The notes: generated by a model from the sequence alone, not told the origin. A stretch of DNA of 64,000 bases from Nigrospora sphaerica (GCA_018287875.1 JAGVVL010000012.1:1-64000), one strand, 5' to 3'; shown: positions 10,225-22,260, counted from the first letter of the stretch. A program made the numbers and translations.

Positions 10225-10650
10225 GTCATTCAGCTGGTTTGTCATCCACAGGCGTGGAGGCTATCGATTTGTGTTTCTATCCAGCAAGGGAAGACAGGCT
10301 ACAGCAGGAACCACCAGGCCCTGCTAGCGTGCCTCCTTCCATGCCAGCAGCGCACGACAATCTGAAACATCCATTCATCTCCATTAAAAAGCTAGATAGA
10401 ACCTAGAACTGTGAAGGCATCAAGCCACTTTAATCACGATGCATTCCTCCCAAAGCTCGTTGAGACGCATGGCATTTAGTTCGCATTCCAATGAAAAGAT
10501 GCATGAGGCGGAGAGGTCACGTGATGGTAACCGTCAGCATTCCAGTGGAGGGCACCAGAGTTGCTGCCTGGCTGCCCTTCGCCTCCAGTGAAGCGTCGTG
10601 ACCGACCGATCGACATCGACCATCACAGCCCTATCGCCCATCAAACCACC
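10225..10650. other. Intergenic, no gene seen
   Basis: 3' flank of the effector and upstream region of the next plus-strand gene. No repeat, RNA gene or recognisable regulatory site was found. Confidence 0.5.
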
Positions 10651-11858
10651 ATGCGGAACGCTAGTCTTGGCGAGCTCGAGTTCGAGCTTGATGAAGAAAC
10701 CCAGGAGTGTCCAGAGCTGGATGACGACCCGCTCGTCCCGGCGTCGAGTGACGTGGGATCTGCCTCGGGTCTGCGCTATGCCTTAACATGGAAGCTGCAT
10801 CTGCGCAAAGGGAGGCTCACGATGCTCACAGAAGACACTATAGAGGACGTCGACATGGCGCCTGGTGCCTACTGGAGCCAGGTTCTGGAATCTGAACTCG
10901 CGACCATCGTAGCGAGCAAAGTGCCTGCGCCCGACTACCAACCGGACGAGACGAGGATCGTGGTATCCACTTCCAAACGCGGCGAGCCGGACTTCCCGAA
11001 ACGCTTCAACCCTCTGAAAATTGACTGGGCGATTATTGAAAACAAGTTGAGAACATGGACCGACCAGGAAAACAATCTGACGGTCGCGATGTCGTTCATA
11101 TACAAGGAGAGTCAGCAAGCGACTGCCAGCAAGACCAACAAGACCGGGCGTGGGGCCACGAAGAGGCAGCTTGCTGCGAGGGATAAGCTGGTTGCTCAGC
11201 AAGAAGCGACCGGTGCGCGACCGATCTGGAAGGATGTATACGAACTGCTGGAGTGCTCGGGCGCTTTTGCACCAACCAGGGCTTCTCGTGCTGGCGCGAC
11301 CCCGTCAGCAAGAAGCACCATAAGCTGGACTCCCACATCATGGATAAGCTGGTGGATTACGCCGAGGAGGGCAACACACTGGCTCACCATGACGATGTCC
11401 CCGAAGCGATCCGGGAGCTGGTCTATAGACACGAAGAGGAAGAAACCATACGTCGGCAGCGGAAGCGCAAAGCATCGGATGCTTCGCATGGGGCTGTTCG
11501 TGTCTGCTGTGGACGCCACAGCGGTTCGGCAGAGGGCGGCCCAGGCCGGCTTTGGGACGAAGCACAGGGCTCAAGTCGCATAGGTGACCCGGCGAAGCTA
11601 AACTTTCCTATGGCGGTAGACGAGGCGTCGGAAGTATATTGTGATTGGCTTTGTTCGCAGGTCACCAAGCAAACATGGCAGGAGGCCTATCGGTTGGCGT
11701 GCAAGGTGACGGTAGACAAAGGCTACGATCTCCAGCGGCTACACACGTCGCAGAACGTGGATGCGAAGATGCTGGCCGCCCACGGGGTCCTGCCGGGCAT
11801 CGTCCTCCAGTATGTAAGCAGGATCAAGGAATGGCTAGACGGCCTTACTACAGACTAG
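10651..11858 (+). pseudogene. Uncharacterised fungal protein, one frame change
   Basis: The likely start is 10651, an ATG in a good fungal context (CCACCATGCG). It begins MRNASLGELEFELDEETQE. The first frame runs to about 11250 and the second continues to the stop at 11858, so one base seems to be missing near 11250. The middle contains a Cys/Trp block (CTNQGFSCWRDP, KKHHKLDSHIMDKLVDY) followed by HHDDVPEAIREL. The C terminus contains a small helical segment (GIVLQYVSRIKEWLDGL) that looks like a SAM-type helix bundle. I recognise this layout as a recurrent fungal family of unknown function. No catalytic motif is visible. Total length is about 400 residues. It follows the cell-death effector on the same strand, with 426 bp between the stop and this start. 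Confidence 0.6.
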
Positions 11859-12296
11859 AAGGACGATTTCTCGCGTGCATCTATCTATGGCCCTGATTCG
11901 GGTGCCTGCTCAATATAATGTCCTGCTTTGCGAAAGTGACCTTCGGCGCTGCTCTGTCGGCTGCCTACAGCTTTGACACACGCCTTCACGTATGCCTCAA
12001 AGCTCCTGCGTATAAGATTTCTCTGTTCCTTGTGCTGCGACTTCGCGTACGTACATACTGAAAAATTCAGAAATGGAATTGCGAAGCTTTCTAAAGTTAC
12101 AATCCAATCCAAAGTGGCCTCAGAAAACGCGCTAGTCGACAGCCACACTTCGTCCCGGAAATCCTATCAGTCAGTTCCTTGGTTCCAGAAGTTACGTTGG
12201 TCAGAAGCGGTTACGAGGTTTGAGCCACGCGTCGAGTAATAGGTATCTCGGTATCTTTAGCCACATCGTGTGGGTGACTGTGCCCTCTACTGTGCA
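11859..12296. other. No gene seen
   Basis: Non-coding stretch between the uncharacterised gene and the minisatellite. Only random short frames are present. Confidence 0.5.
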
Positions 12297-12671
12297 CTAT
12301 CGCGCGTGCCCTCTCGTATGCTCTCTCGCGTGCCCTCGCGTGCCCTCGCGTGCCCTCGCGTGCCCTCGCGTGCCCTCTCGTATGCCCTCTTACGTGCCCT
12401 CTCGCGTGTGCACTCTCGCGCGTGCACTCTCGCGCGTGCCCTCTCGTATGCCCTCTCTTGTATTATCCGAGAGGTGGCATAGACAGTGTCGTAATAACGT
12501 ACGAAATTAAACGAGAACTGAGTAGTAACTAGAATTACTTAAGTAGTCCAATGGAAACATGTCTCTTACTTATGTGCCTTACGTGCCCTCTTGCGTGTGC
12601 CCTCTTGCGTGTGCCCTCTTGCGTGTGCCCTCTTGCGTGTGCCCTCTTGCGTGTGCCCTCTTGCGTGTGCC
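12297..12671 (+). repeat. GC-rich minisatellite tracts
   Basis: Two arrays. At 12297-12462, units of 10-14 bases built on CTCGCGTGCC and CTCTCGTATGCC. At 12580-12671, about six units of the 14-mer CTTGCGTGTGCCCT. A few degenerate units recur after the LTR at 13005-13045, so the LTR landed inside the array. Both strands are open in several frames only because the unit lacks stops. I see no evidence of a protein. Confidence 0.9.
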
Positions 12672-12674
12672 CTC

Positions 12675-13004
12675 TATTACGGCATGGGTACATAGGTACA
12701 GGGCATGGGAACGCATGGACCATTGGCCGGCGGTACGTACCGCGGCTCGCTGGATGTATTCCTGCCAAACGGTGACTGAGAGGAGCCTGTTGCTCTTTGA
12801 TGCGTGCCACCATGGGGGAGACAATAACCTAGTCTGCTAAACTGAATACCGTGGACATACATAGGCTATTAAGAACAGGATCTGTCAACTGGCAGGTCCC
12901 CTACCTTATACGCATCACTCTTCTTTTCATCTTCACCTGTAGTTTTCGCATCTCAACAGGACCTTCAGGGCATCAACAGATCCCTTGTTCCTTGAACCGT
13001 GACA
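12675..13004 (+). mobile_element. Solo LTR-B copy 1, itself interrupted
   Basis: Same family as 17194-17399 and 34781-34986. It runs from TATTACGGCATGGGTACATA to ...CCGTGACA and is interrupted by the 120-bp LTR-A element at 12798-12917 with a CTCTT duplication. Net length is about 205 bp. The left terminal TG is mutated to TA and no clear target duplication remains, which may reflect change within the flanking minisatellite. Confidence 0.75.
12798..12917 (+). mobile_element. Solo LTR-A copy 1 (120 bp) with 5-bp duplication
   Basis: Begins TGATGCGTGCC and ends ATACGCATCA, so it has TG...CA termini inside an 8-bp inverted repeat. It is flanked by CTCTT at 12793-12797 and 12918-12922. The 5-bp duplication with TG...CA ends is the signature of LTR-retroelement integration. 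It is nested in LTR-B. Confidence 0.85.
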
Positions 13005-13144
13005 GCGTGTGGGCCCTCTTGCGTGTGGGCCTCTTACGTGTGTGCGTTTCTTTAATTCAAAGGCGAAGCCTTCGAATTTCTTTATATCAATTGAGGGCAA
13101 GCCTTGGCGAAGTGTTCCAATTTCAGAACGGCGTCGTGAGTATC

Positions 13145-13313
13145 ACTTAAGTCGGGCTGTCACGAGTTTTATTTGTCTAGCCCGACTAGCACAAATGGCA
13201 GCTTGTAGGACTTAGAGAACCGTGCATAGCTAATAAATATCAACATTGAAGTGCATCTGAAAATCGCCCACTATACGGTGCACGTTGTGACAGAGCATTT
13301 TTATCGTGTAGTA
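13145..13313 (+). repeat. Dispersed repeat R3, copy 1, split by later insertions
   Basis: Matches the reverse complement of about 50780-50945. The remaining right end of the copy lies at 22445-22465, after the pogo element and the LINE. The intact copy at 50755-50945 shows the uninterrupted sequence around a TAGTTG core. The class of this repeat is unknown. A short inverted pair (AGTCGGGCT / AGCCCGACT) occurs at its left end. Confidence 0.75.
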
Positions 13314-13439
13314 AGTTCAAGCACCCACTTTCGGGCACCCCAAAAACCAGCCATCTGATTTTGTACTCTCCTACGTCTTCCCCCCTTTTCCTCCCGTGTT
13401 CGCTTCAATCTATCCTAAATTTCGCATAGAGCCTTTCTT

Positions 13440-14640
13440 TATCACAATAAAGCAGTATTCCGAAGAAAATCTTCAACAAGCGCTTCAAGCTGTATTAAGC
13501 GGCCAGACAATCAAGCGTGCTGCTATCGAACATGGGATTCCAAGGTCAACACTTAAAAAACCGAATTAAGGGTCAACAACCAAGATCAGAAGCCTTCCCC
13601 GACTTTCAGAGGCTTAGACCGGTCCAGGAAGAGTTACTTACAACTTGGATTCTAACCCAAGCTGCCCTAGGGCTTCCGCATTCACACGCTCAAGTTAAGG
13701 AGTTCGCCGAACGCATCCTCCGGGCTCAAGGCGACAGCGAGCCACTCGGAAAGAGGTGGCTGCAAGCCTTCCTACGTAGGAACCCAGCTGTACGGGTCCA
13801 GAAGAGCCGGTCTATCGACTCGCAGCGTGTCAATGGCGCCTCAATCGAGGTAATTCGCTTATGGTTCCGATATCTTCAACTGCCGGAGATCCAGAGGGTG
13901 AAGCCGGCTAACCGCCACAACATGGATGAAGCAGGACTCCTAGAAGGTGCTGGATCGAACGTTATAGTACTTGGAAGTTCGGAAAAACGCTCAGTCAGAA
14001 AGAAACCGCCTGGCTCTCGTGCTTGGACGTCCTTCATTGAATGCATCTCTGCTCAAGGCCGCGCCCTGCCCCCATTGGTCATTTTTAAAGGCAAGACGGT
14101 TCAACAGCAATGGTCCCCGGTCGATTTAAGCCAATTCAGAGGCCGGCAGTTCACTGCAACCGAAAACGGATGGATCACAGACGAAACAGCGCTCGAGTGG
14201 CTCGGGAAAGTCTTTATCCCGAATACCACCCCGAGGACCCTTCCGAGTACCGTCTGCTCATTATGGACGGCCATGGCAGCCATACAACGACTGATTTCAT
14301 GTTTCAGTGCTTCTATCATCGGCTTTATCTTCTTTTTTTACCCCCTCATACCTCTCACGTTCTTCAACCTCTCGATTTAGTTGTTTTCAGTTCTTTAAAA
14401 TTGGCGTACCGGAAGTAGCTCGGATTTCTAACCCAACTAACTGACTCGACGGTAGTTGGTAAGCGGAATCTCCTTGCCTGTTATCAGAAGGCTCGCTTAG
14501 CCGGCCTTACCGGCCAGAATATCCGGAATGGGTGGAAATTCGCCGGTCTCTGGCCGGTTAGTGCCAGAGGGGTCCTGGAGTATAGGCAAGAAGGGGCACG
14601 TAGGTTACTGTCGAAGCTGCGGCGAGGTCGGGGGTAGGGG
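13440..14640 (+). pseudogene. pogo-type transposase, broken
   Basis: A psq helix-turn-helix (QTIKRAAIEHGIPRSTLK) is followed by a Tc5-type domain and a DDE region. There is an extra A in the A-run near 13555, and a frame change near 14245, upstream of IMDGHGSH (near 14265), after which HTSHVLQPLDL (near 14350) continues. An in-frame TAG lies at 14416. The first acidic motif reads NMDEAGL. Similarity ends near 14640. The second copy of this family at 1-745 lacks this part. Confidence 0.85.
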
Positions 14641-15054
14641 TAGAGGTTGAATGGCATTAATCTCTGTCCTTCTACCCATCTGCTGGGCCTGTTGCCCTTA
14701 TTTGTAGTCCGCCGCTACCTATCCGTTACCTCGCTGGTTTTCCTGTTGAGGTCCTTGCTCTGAGATCCTCCACTTCTTATCCTTTGTCCTGGATCCGAGC
14801 CCTTTCCTGTTGTACCTCTGACAGTTAGTATGGCTAAACCGCTTCTAAGCCGGAATTTGGTCCAAAACGCACACCAAATAACACCCGATACGGCAAAGTC
14901 GAAGGAATCCCACTCGAAAAGGGTCCTCTCAACACCTCAAAAGAGATCCCATACTTCTATAGTGGTTTGGTCGACTCCAGAGAAGACGTCGGACTTCAAG
15001 GACCAAGTACAGCTTTCGAACTAGCTAGCGGAACACTCAACCACACAACGGCTA

Positions 15055-16978
15055 AGCTCGCCCCCTACCAAAGAGCCAACCCCCAAACAGCCACTGGTTT
15101 CGGACAACAGATGAGGCAATCACAGCTCTTCAACACCAAATATTTAACCAACCAGACATCGTACAGACACAAAAATGACATCTCTAGAACCACCGTTCTC
15201 CGTCCTTTTGTTTGATACCAATATCGATGGATGAAATGCAGCTGGCTGCCGCTCTCCTCAAGTGACCCAAGGTCAATCAATCCCCTTAGTCACCAAGCAA
15301 TACAACGTCACCTGGCACTAGTTAACTGCTAGATTCAATTGCAAGCCTCTTAAAGGCATGCCTAGGAGCATCACCAAGCCCTCACTGAGGAGTAAGAGCG
15401 CCAGCTTATGGCGTGGGTGTTACTTCAAGGCCGCCTTGGCTGAGCTCCAACACACGGCCGCTTTCGTCAATTTGCCCAGTCCATCCTCGAGACCTCTAGA
15501 AGCCACGCCGCCTTGGAAAACGCTGGCATTATCAGTTCTTCAAGCGCTGGCCGCAGGTCAAGACCCTGGTGTCCACTGGTATGGATTTCCAGCGCCTCAA
15601 CGGCGCCTCCCGCGCCAATATTGAGGAGTTATTCGAAAGGCTGGCCCACGAAGACCTCGTTAGCATTCCACCGGAGCACACCTAGAACTTCGATAAGATA
15701 GGTGCTCAGATTGGCCTTGGAGACTGCCCCTTCGTTATCGGATCTGCCGCTATGAGCCAGATCTTCGCTATGGATACGCCTCGAGGCAAGTGGACGACCT
15801 CTCTGGAAACAATCTCTGCCGCTGGCCGCGCGCTGCCTCCACTGGTGATTTTCAAGGGCAAGGCAGTTCAACAGCAGTGGTTCAACTCTTAAGTCGATGA
15901 GCAGGACCTCGAAAGCTGGTCTTTTGAAGCCTCACAGGCTGGCTGGACCAGCAATTCAATTGCGCTGCGCTGGCTGAAGCAGATATTCGTGCCTCTGACG
16001 GCTCCAGAAGACCCTAAACAGTGGCGGCACCTCACCTTCGACGGCCACGTAAGCCACTGCGCTGAGGACTTCATGATGACCTGTTTCGAGGCACGCGTCT
16101 GGCTCAACTTTTTACCAGCTCATACTTCTCAAGTGCTGCATCCGTTAGATCTCGGCCCTTTCTCAGTGTTAAAGCGAGCCTATCGGAAATACCTACGTGA
16201 CGCTTGCCTCACCAGCTTAACACTGACTCCAAAGAAGCCAGAGTTTCTGGAGGCCTGGAATAAGGCTCGCAAGGAGGCTCTGACACCTGAGCATATCGCC
16301 ACAGGCTGGAGAGCGACCGGCATCTATCCAAGGGACCCCAGCAAGCCGCTTAATAGCCGACTGGCGAGGCAGCATGACCGCGACAGGCCAGAGGGGTCAA
16401 ATTGGTGTGTTCCGCAGCCAAGGAGGACCCTCTGCCGTCGCAGATGTCTGCTCTAGAGGTCAAGACACCGAGGACGTCACGTCAGATCAGCGTAATCCAC
16501 CGGGACCTTGGTGGTGTTGATCCAGTTTATAACAACGCAACGCTACGCCAGGTGTTTCGGAAGGCTGGCAAGGCCTTGGACCAAGCGACCGCTGAGATCT
16601 CCAGTCTGAAGCACGAACGAGACCAATTGGCTGCAGCGCTGGATCGCCAGAAGCCCCAGAAACAGCGCAAGGTTCAGCCAACCGCTCAGGACCGTTTCGT
16701 GACGATGCTGGAGGTGCGCAAAGTTAAGGAGGAGATGTCGACCCCTAAAGATGCAGGGGTACGGTCACTGCGGAATCTGAAGCTGTCCGCACAGACGGAT
16801 CGGACGAAGAAGTCGATCATGAGATAGAAGACTGCATCATAGTCTCTTGAGATCAGTCTGCTTGTGCGTAGCTATTGTGATTGTTGAGATAATTCAATTG
16901 ATCCGTAGTGTTGCCATCGCGTGAGGTCATCTCGACCTCTGGCCGTTTGGGGGTTGGCTCTTTGGTGGGGGGTGAGCT
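15055..16978 (+). mobile_element. Second pogo-like element (family P2), copy 1
   Basis: Inverted repeats of about 43 bp start AGCTCGCCCCCTACCAAAGA and match the right end. TA is duplicated at 15053-15054 and 16979-16980. It is inserted in the older pogo element, and the empty site is preserved at 266-280. A near-identical copy lies at 26627-28552 and a 5' fragment at 63421-63644. It encodes a transposase with stops, so it is non-autonomous as written. Confidence 0.93.
15358..16827 (+). pseudogene. P2 transposase, two in-frame stops and frameshifts
   Basis: Fragments cover a psq/Tc5 N-terminal part (15358-15660), then ISAAGRALPPLVIFKGKAVQ, FDGHVSHCAEDF and HTSQVLHPLDLGPFSVLK (catalytic domain), and a coiled-coil C terminus. 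Two stops, TAG at about 15683 and TAA at about 15891, occur in the reading frame and are also present in copy 2. Position 16415 has GG where copy 2 has GGG, so copy 1 has an extra frameshift. The first acidic motif reads NFDKIG instead of the usual NFDETG. Confidence 0.85.
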
Positions 16979-17193
16979 TACTCTTCCGGAAGATCCAAAA
17001 GGCCTTTGATAAGAAGAACGTCCAATTAGCTACTGCACAGAGGCAAATTGAGGCGCTCGAAGCTAGGATTGACAATATCAGATCAAGGAAGAGGAAGAAG
17101 GTGGATTTAATAAGCCCCAATTCGAAATTCGCGAACATTGAAGACGTCCACCGAGCTCAATTGGCAGTTGGGGAGGTTCAAAGTGGTCTCAGT

Positions 17194-17399
17194 TGTCACG
17201 ATTCAAAGAACAAGTGATCTGGTGATGCCCTGAAGGTTCTATTGAGATGCGAAAACTACAGGTGAAGAGGAAAAGAAGAGGAACAGGCTCCTGTCAGTCA
17301 CCGTTTGGCAGGAAAATATCCAGCCAGCGGCGGTACGTAACACCGGCCAGTGGTCCATGCATTCCCATGCCCTTGTACCTATGTACCCATGCCGTAACA
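17194..17399 (-). mobile_element. Solo LTR-B copy 2 (206 bp) with 5-bp duplication
   Basis: Runs TGTCACG...CGTAACA and is flanked by TCAGT at 17189-17193 and 17400-17404. TG...CA termini and a 5-bp duplication identify a solo LTR. It is the cleanest copy of the family and is inserted in the 3' part of the pogo element. The empty site is recognisable in the fragment at 1-745. Confidence 0.88.
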
Positions 17400-17769
17400 T
17401 CAGTGAAGAGAGCGATAGCGAAAGCCTAAGTGAGGCTGGTTCTTGTATTCTAGTTAAAGTTAATTGAGGTTATATATGGTCTTACAGTAAGGGGTTGTTA
17501 TTTAGACAGGTTGAATTGCTGTGCCCGAAAGTGGGGTGGCCCGAAAGTGGGTACTTGAACTTAGTTGTAATTATTATTATTATTATTATTCTTACACCTA
17601 GCGACCTATTTAGGCCATGAGGACCCCTGCGCATCTTAGCCTAGGAAAACCGTTCCGGGCTAACGTCCGGCCGGGTGAAAAACCTAGGTTCCGCTGCGTC
17701 GTACCGCTTCTATCTACTCTTTGGCCTGCCATACCGAGATCGGGCTCAGCGCGCCCGCTTCCTAGCTGA

Positions 17770-20700
17770 TAAGTTGATTCGCTAGCTGGAACATGTCCAG
17801 CCTTCCGGAGCGGAGTAGCCATCTTGCGATAATTCCTGCTTTTCCTGGGGTGTCGAGCATCCTGTCCGTGTCTATCGGTCCTCCTAGAGCTTGGACGAGA
17901 TGCTCTCGTCTTTCTCTTTCGCGTGGGCAGAAAACGAGGATATGCCGGACGGTCTCCCTGCCCTGACCGCAGACGCACCAGGGGCTGTCGAAGCCTGGGA
18001 CCCTACGCTTAAAAGGAAGTCTCGCAGCCCAATCTTGCCAGTCCTCGCTTGGACGAGGATGGAGCTCTCGGCCTTATGGAGTCCCTTATGGAGCTTGAGG
18101 ACGTGCTTGTCTGGCGGCATCTTAGTTGCTGCTGGGGTTCGTGCTGTTCGATTTTGCTGCGCTTGTTGCCATCTTTGAAGCCAGTCTCTCTCCTCAGCTT
18201 TATGTGCTGAGTCTCCAGCTAGCCATTCGTTTAGCCACCTCTTACGATCGGGAGCGTCGGGGCCTTTCGGTCTGCGCCGGCGAGTCGGTCTTGTTAGGAT
18301 CCATCTAGCTGCGCTATCGCATCTCGCTTGGATGAGTTATGCGATACGCGGCTGTTGGAGCCTCTCTTCCGATGCCGCCACCCTTCTGTTGAGCCACGTG
18401 TCTAAGGGGGACACATAAGCTTCCGTTTCTAGTACTGCGGTGGCCGTGGCTTTGAAAGCTCCTGTGACCTTTCGGAGGCACTCTGTTTGGACGTCGTTGA
18501 GTGCCTTAGCTCTATTTTTCGAGATCTGTCGGTGCCACTCTGAAGCTCCATAGCCTATCGCAGACCGTACGACGGCTGTATAGACTTGGCGGGCTCGCTG
18601 GAGAGACGCGCCCCATGTCGAGCCGGCTATCCGGTCTAGAGCATAGACCTGCGTCGCCATCTTCTTCGATATCGACTGGATGTGGACGTCCCAGCGGAGA
18701 CGTCTATCCACTTGGATGCCAAGGACGCGGCAGGAGTCTTCTGGTTCGATTTCGTGACCTTCTAAGGCTATCTTTGTGTCCGGACCTTTCCGTCTTCGAG
18801 AGAAGTGGACTAGGTGATATTTCTGGACTGCAAAGGTCATGCCGTGGCTAACTGCCCATTCTTTGCAGACCCTATGAGCGGCTTCCAGCCGCTCGCAAGT
18901 CTGCTCTGGGTTTAAGCCGAAGCCCACGAGGTTTGTGTCGTCTGCGAAGGCTATAGTGGCTATCCCTGGTACGGCGCGGAGAGCCTTATAGAGACCAGCT
19001 GTATAGAGGCAGAAGAGGATAGGCGATAGGGGTGAGCCTTGCGGGACGCCTGCTGGGACTGGGATCTCGTCCGATTCCTGGCCGTCGAAGAATAGCGTGG
19101 TGGACCGGTTAGATAGGAAGCTTCGGATCCAACTGATAGTCCATATAGGGACCCTCAGCGCTCGCAGGTTAGCGAGGAGCCTTCCATGGTCGACCGAGTC
19201 GAAAGCGCCCGAAATATCCAGCGATAGAAGGGTTGCTGCGCCTCCATGTTTCCAGGCTGTGCGGACTAGGTCCGTTAGCAACCGTAAGGCTGTTTCCGTG
19301 GAGCGGCCTTTCCGGTTGCCCATCTGTTCGTCCGGGAGCAGTCCGTTCTCTTCGGCAAAGCTAGCTAGCCGTTGCGCTAGTAGGCTCTCGATCGCTTTCC
19401 CTATAGTGTTGAGCAGCGCGATAGGTCTCCATCCGCCGGCTTGGTGATACTCGTTTGGCTGCTTTCCTGGCTTCCGGAGGATGACGGTGACTGCTTTCCG
19501 GAACGCTCTTGGATAGTATCCTATATGCCAGCACGCTTCCGCTAGGGAGGCCAAGGCCTGGAAGAGGGCTTTCCTAGGCGTTTAAGGAATCCGTTCGGAA
19601 GCTGGTCTGGCCCAGGTGCCTTCCACTGGCCTGCCTTAGTAAGGACGTCTTGGACTTGTTCTGCTGTCACCTTGCTGTCCATATCGAGAGGCGCTGCGAG
19701 CCGGTTCGTTATTCGGAAGCCGGTGTACGTAGCCTTAGGGAGGGGATAGAACCTCTCTCGGAAGGCCTCTGTTTTCTCCTTATGGGTTGTTGCTTCGCCA
19801 CGCGATGTGTAAAGTGTAGGGACTGCCGGGGTAACGGCGGTGCTGCTCCTTCCGTTCTTGCCCATCTCGCGATATTCCAGACGCCAGCTGGCTGGCTAGA
19901 CGCCTCGTGGAGCATATGTCTCCAGGACGCCGTCTTGGCTTCTCGGATTGCTTTCTTCTTTAAGAGAGTTGACTGCCGGAGGGCTCGCCAAGCTACGTCC
20001 GTCCTGTCGGAAAGCCATATCCGCTGGGCTCTTCGCTCCTTCTCTATAGCTTCTTCTGTCTCGCGGTTCCACCAGGCTTTGCCTCTCCTTTAGAGTAGCG
20101 GAGGGGGCAACTAGGTCGGCTATCCGAGTTAATTCCTTAGTTAACGTTTCAGTGTAGCTATCGATTTCTTCTGGTGTCTCGAGTCGCCCTGGCTGTGGTA
20201 GGTATGCCGCTTCTGCCTTCGCCTGGCCATAGTCAGCTGTTTTCCAGCTGCGTCGTGGCCTATCTTGGCGGTCTGTATGGGGTCCAGCCACGCGTATCAC
20301 CTGGGGGAGGTGATCGGATCCAGCATATGGGGCGTACCCGTCGTAGGCAGCTCGGAGATCGTCCGTGGCCCACGCCAAGTCGATCGTGGAGTCCATGCAC
20401 CCTCTTCGAGTCCATGTCGGTGTTCCAGGGGGAGTGATAAGCTGGAGTCTCCAGGATTCTGCTAGCTGGAGTAGCTTATCGGCTGCCTTATGAGGTCGGA
20501 CGTTATATCCTCCCCAGACAGGGTGGTGGACGTTAAAGTCTCCTACGAGGACTGTTCGTCCTAGCTGGGGACCGGTAAGGAGGGCTTCGATAGCTGGCAG
20601 GTCCGATCTGCTAATCGATCCAGGAGGAGGCGAGTATACGCAGATAACTGTTATAGGACCATCTGGTAACTGGATCGTGATGTTGCACCTATCTGATTGC

Positions 20701-20944
20701 GCCTTATAAGTCCACTGCGCTGGGGGGTGCTTCTTATTAATGTAAATGCAAGCTCTGCCTCCTCGGCGGCATAGAGAAGGTAGTACGGAGAGGATCTCGG
20801 GCAGTAGGTGGTCGGCATGTGTGGGTTTCGCCAGGGCTCTTGGATAGCCAGGACGTCGTACTCTTCGGAGATGGCATCGACTGCCGGGATCTGTGCTTTC
20901 TTGCTTTTCTGCGTGTTCCAGTGTAGGATCCTTAGCGTTGTCAT
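17770..20944 (-). pseudogene. LINE ORF2: APE endonuclease and reverse transcriptase, frame-shifted
   Basis: It opens at 20944 with MTTLRILHWNTQKSKKAQIP and AIQEPW, the APE-type endonuclease start. Frame changes occur before the SDHLPQVI segment (20396-19896). The reverse transcriptase is a long clean frame (19554-18337) with GWRPIALLNTIGKAIE, LSLDISGAFDSVDH, GVPQGSPLSPILF and the catalytic FADD box. The C-terminal region has a Cys/His knuckle of the form C-x-C-x7-H-x4-C near 17960, after another frame change. The protein copies LINE RNA at the nicked target. Confidence 0.9.
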
Positions 20945-20963
20945 GGTCGAGCGTGGATGCTGT

Positions 20964-22260
20964 TTAGTGTTGACTCCGGTGTTTCGATGTCCATGTTGTC
21001 TGTCTCTTCGTGGGTTCTGCTGCGGGCTCTGCCAGTGCTTCTAGTGCGGCAGCTGGTTGCTCGACGCTTTCGCGGCTGTACTGTCTGCCAGTCCTCGGCT
21101 GTTGGCTTAGGGGTTCTTGCGAGGGCAGTGCGAATCCCTTCGGTCTCGTGACATAAGTAGCCTTGGCGATCTGGACCTGCTCCTGGCGGACTGGACACTC
21201 CTTTGGACCACGCAGTGTGTGGTCCTCGGCATGCTGGACAGCAGTACCGGCTCTTATTCTCGGCTTCTGGGCATTCTTTATCGCCATGCTTTGTTGAAGA
21301 GCAGAGCCCGCACCTACGTGCGTGGCGGCAGACTCGGGCGATATGTCCATAGCGGTAGCAGTGGTAGCACTGCTTAAGCTGGGCTCCTTCGGCGAAGGGC
21401 TCGCATGGATAGTAGCCATACTGCCAAATAAGGCCGTCTCGGCATAGCTGTTCCGCTTGTTGAACCGTTGGTACTGCAATATATAGGGCCGTGACCTTCC
21501 TAGACGAGGTCTTAGCGTTGCGAGGAGCTTGGCCTCTAGGACGTCGATCGGGCCGCCGGGCTGGTTCCGGAGTTGGACTCCTAGCTGCCCTTGGTTCGTC
21601 TCTATGGCCTCCTTGTTGATGCCATGGGCCACCACCAGGATCTTTCTCTTCTGGATAGAGGCGTTCTCTCCGAAGGCCTCGGTGGTCCAGGCCCGGTCAG
21701 TTTCCAGCTGTCGCTTCTCTTCTGCTGTCTTGCAGGTAATAGCATAGTCTCCGCTGGGAAGCTTCCGTGCGGCTATTGCTGTTTCTTTACCTGTTGCTGC
21801 GTTAACTTTCCGCACGATCTCTTCGTAGGTGCGGCCTTCAGTTCCTACGGCCTTGACCGTTACCTCCCGTTCGTGTCGAGGAGGCAGAGTCTTGGCTACC
21901 TGGGGGGCCCTAGGCGCTGTGGCGGCGGTAAGGGCAGTAGCGGCTGCAGCGTACGTCTTAGGAGCTTTAATTTCCTTATAGATAGCTTGCAGCGTGTTCT
22001 CGATAGCATTGATGCGTCTTTCGACGCTGGGCTGGTTGTCCGATTCCTTAGCCGCCGTCTCTAGGACCGGAATGGCGGCTTGAACTGCTGCGGCTAAGGC
22101 CGCAATGTTGACTTCACCAGCTAGGAAGCGTTTAAAGTCGTTTATAGTGCTGCGTATATCCTCTGGACTGCGTCCAGGTGTTGTAATGCTGTCTGGCGAT
22201 GGTGTTCTTGAGTCCAGAGGTGACGGCTCGGGGGTAGGGCGGGCCTATGGCGGCTCCCAC
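20964..22260 (-). pseudogene. LINE ORF1: gag-like nucleic-acid-binding protein, frame-shifted
   Basis: The frame 21815-20964 begins at VRKVNAATGKE with a central region (GDYAITCKTAEEKRQLE, ILVVAHGINKEAIETNQGQL). A one-base frame change near 21410 leads to a Cys-rich tract with three zinc knuckles (CYHCYRYGHIARVC, CGLCSSTKHGDKEC, CCPACRGPHTAWSKEC). The N-terminal part extends upstream towards 22260 in another frame. ORF1 proteins of Tad-type LINEs coat the RNA. Confidence 0.8.

Larger units (their letters stand above)
13314..17561 (+). mobile_element. pogo-family element with two nested insertions
   Basis: Inverted repeats are AGTTCAAGCACCCACTTTCG at the left and the matching CACTTTCGGGC...ACTTGAACT complement at the right. 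TA is duplicated at 13312-13313 and 17562-17563. The right end carries two tandem GCCCGAAAGTGGG motifs. Subtracting the pogo insertion at 15055-16978 and the solo LTR at 17194-17399 with their duplications leaves about 2.1 kb, a normal size. It carries a broken transposase in its left half. Confidence 0.9.

Noticed and set aside
12297..12671. Overlapping 60-96 codon frames on both strands of the minisatellite
   Set aside because: Open only because the repeat unit lacks stops. Composition is periodic and no start context or homology is visible.
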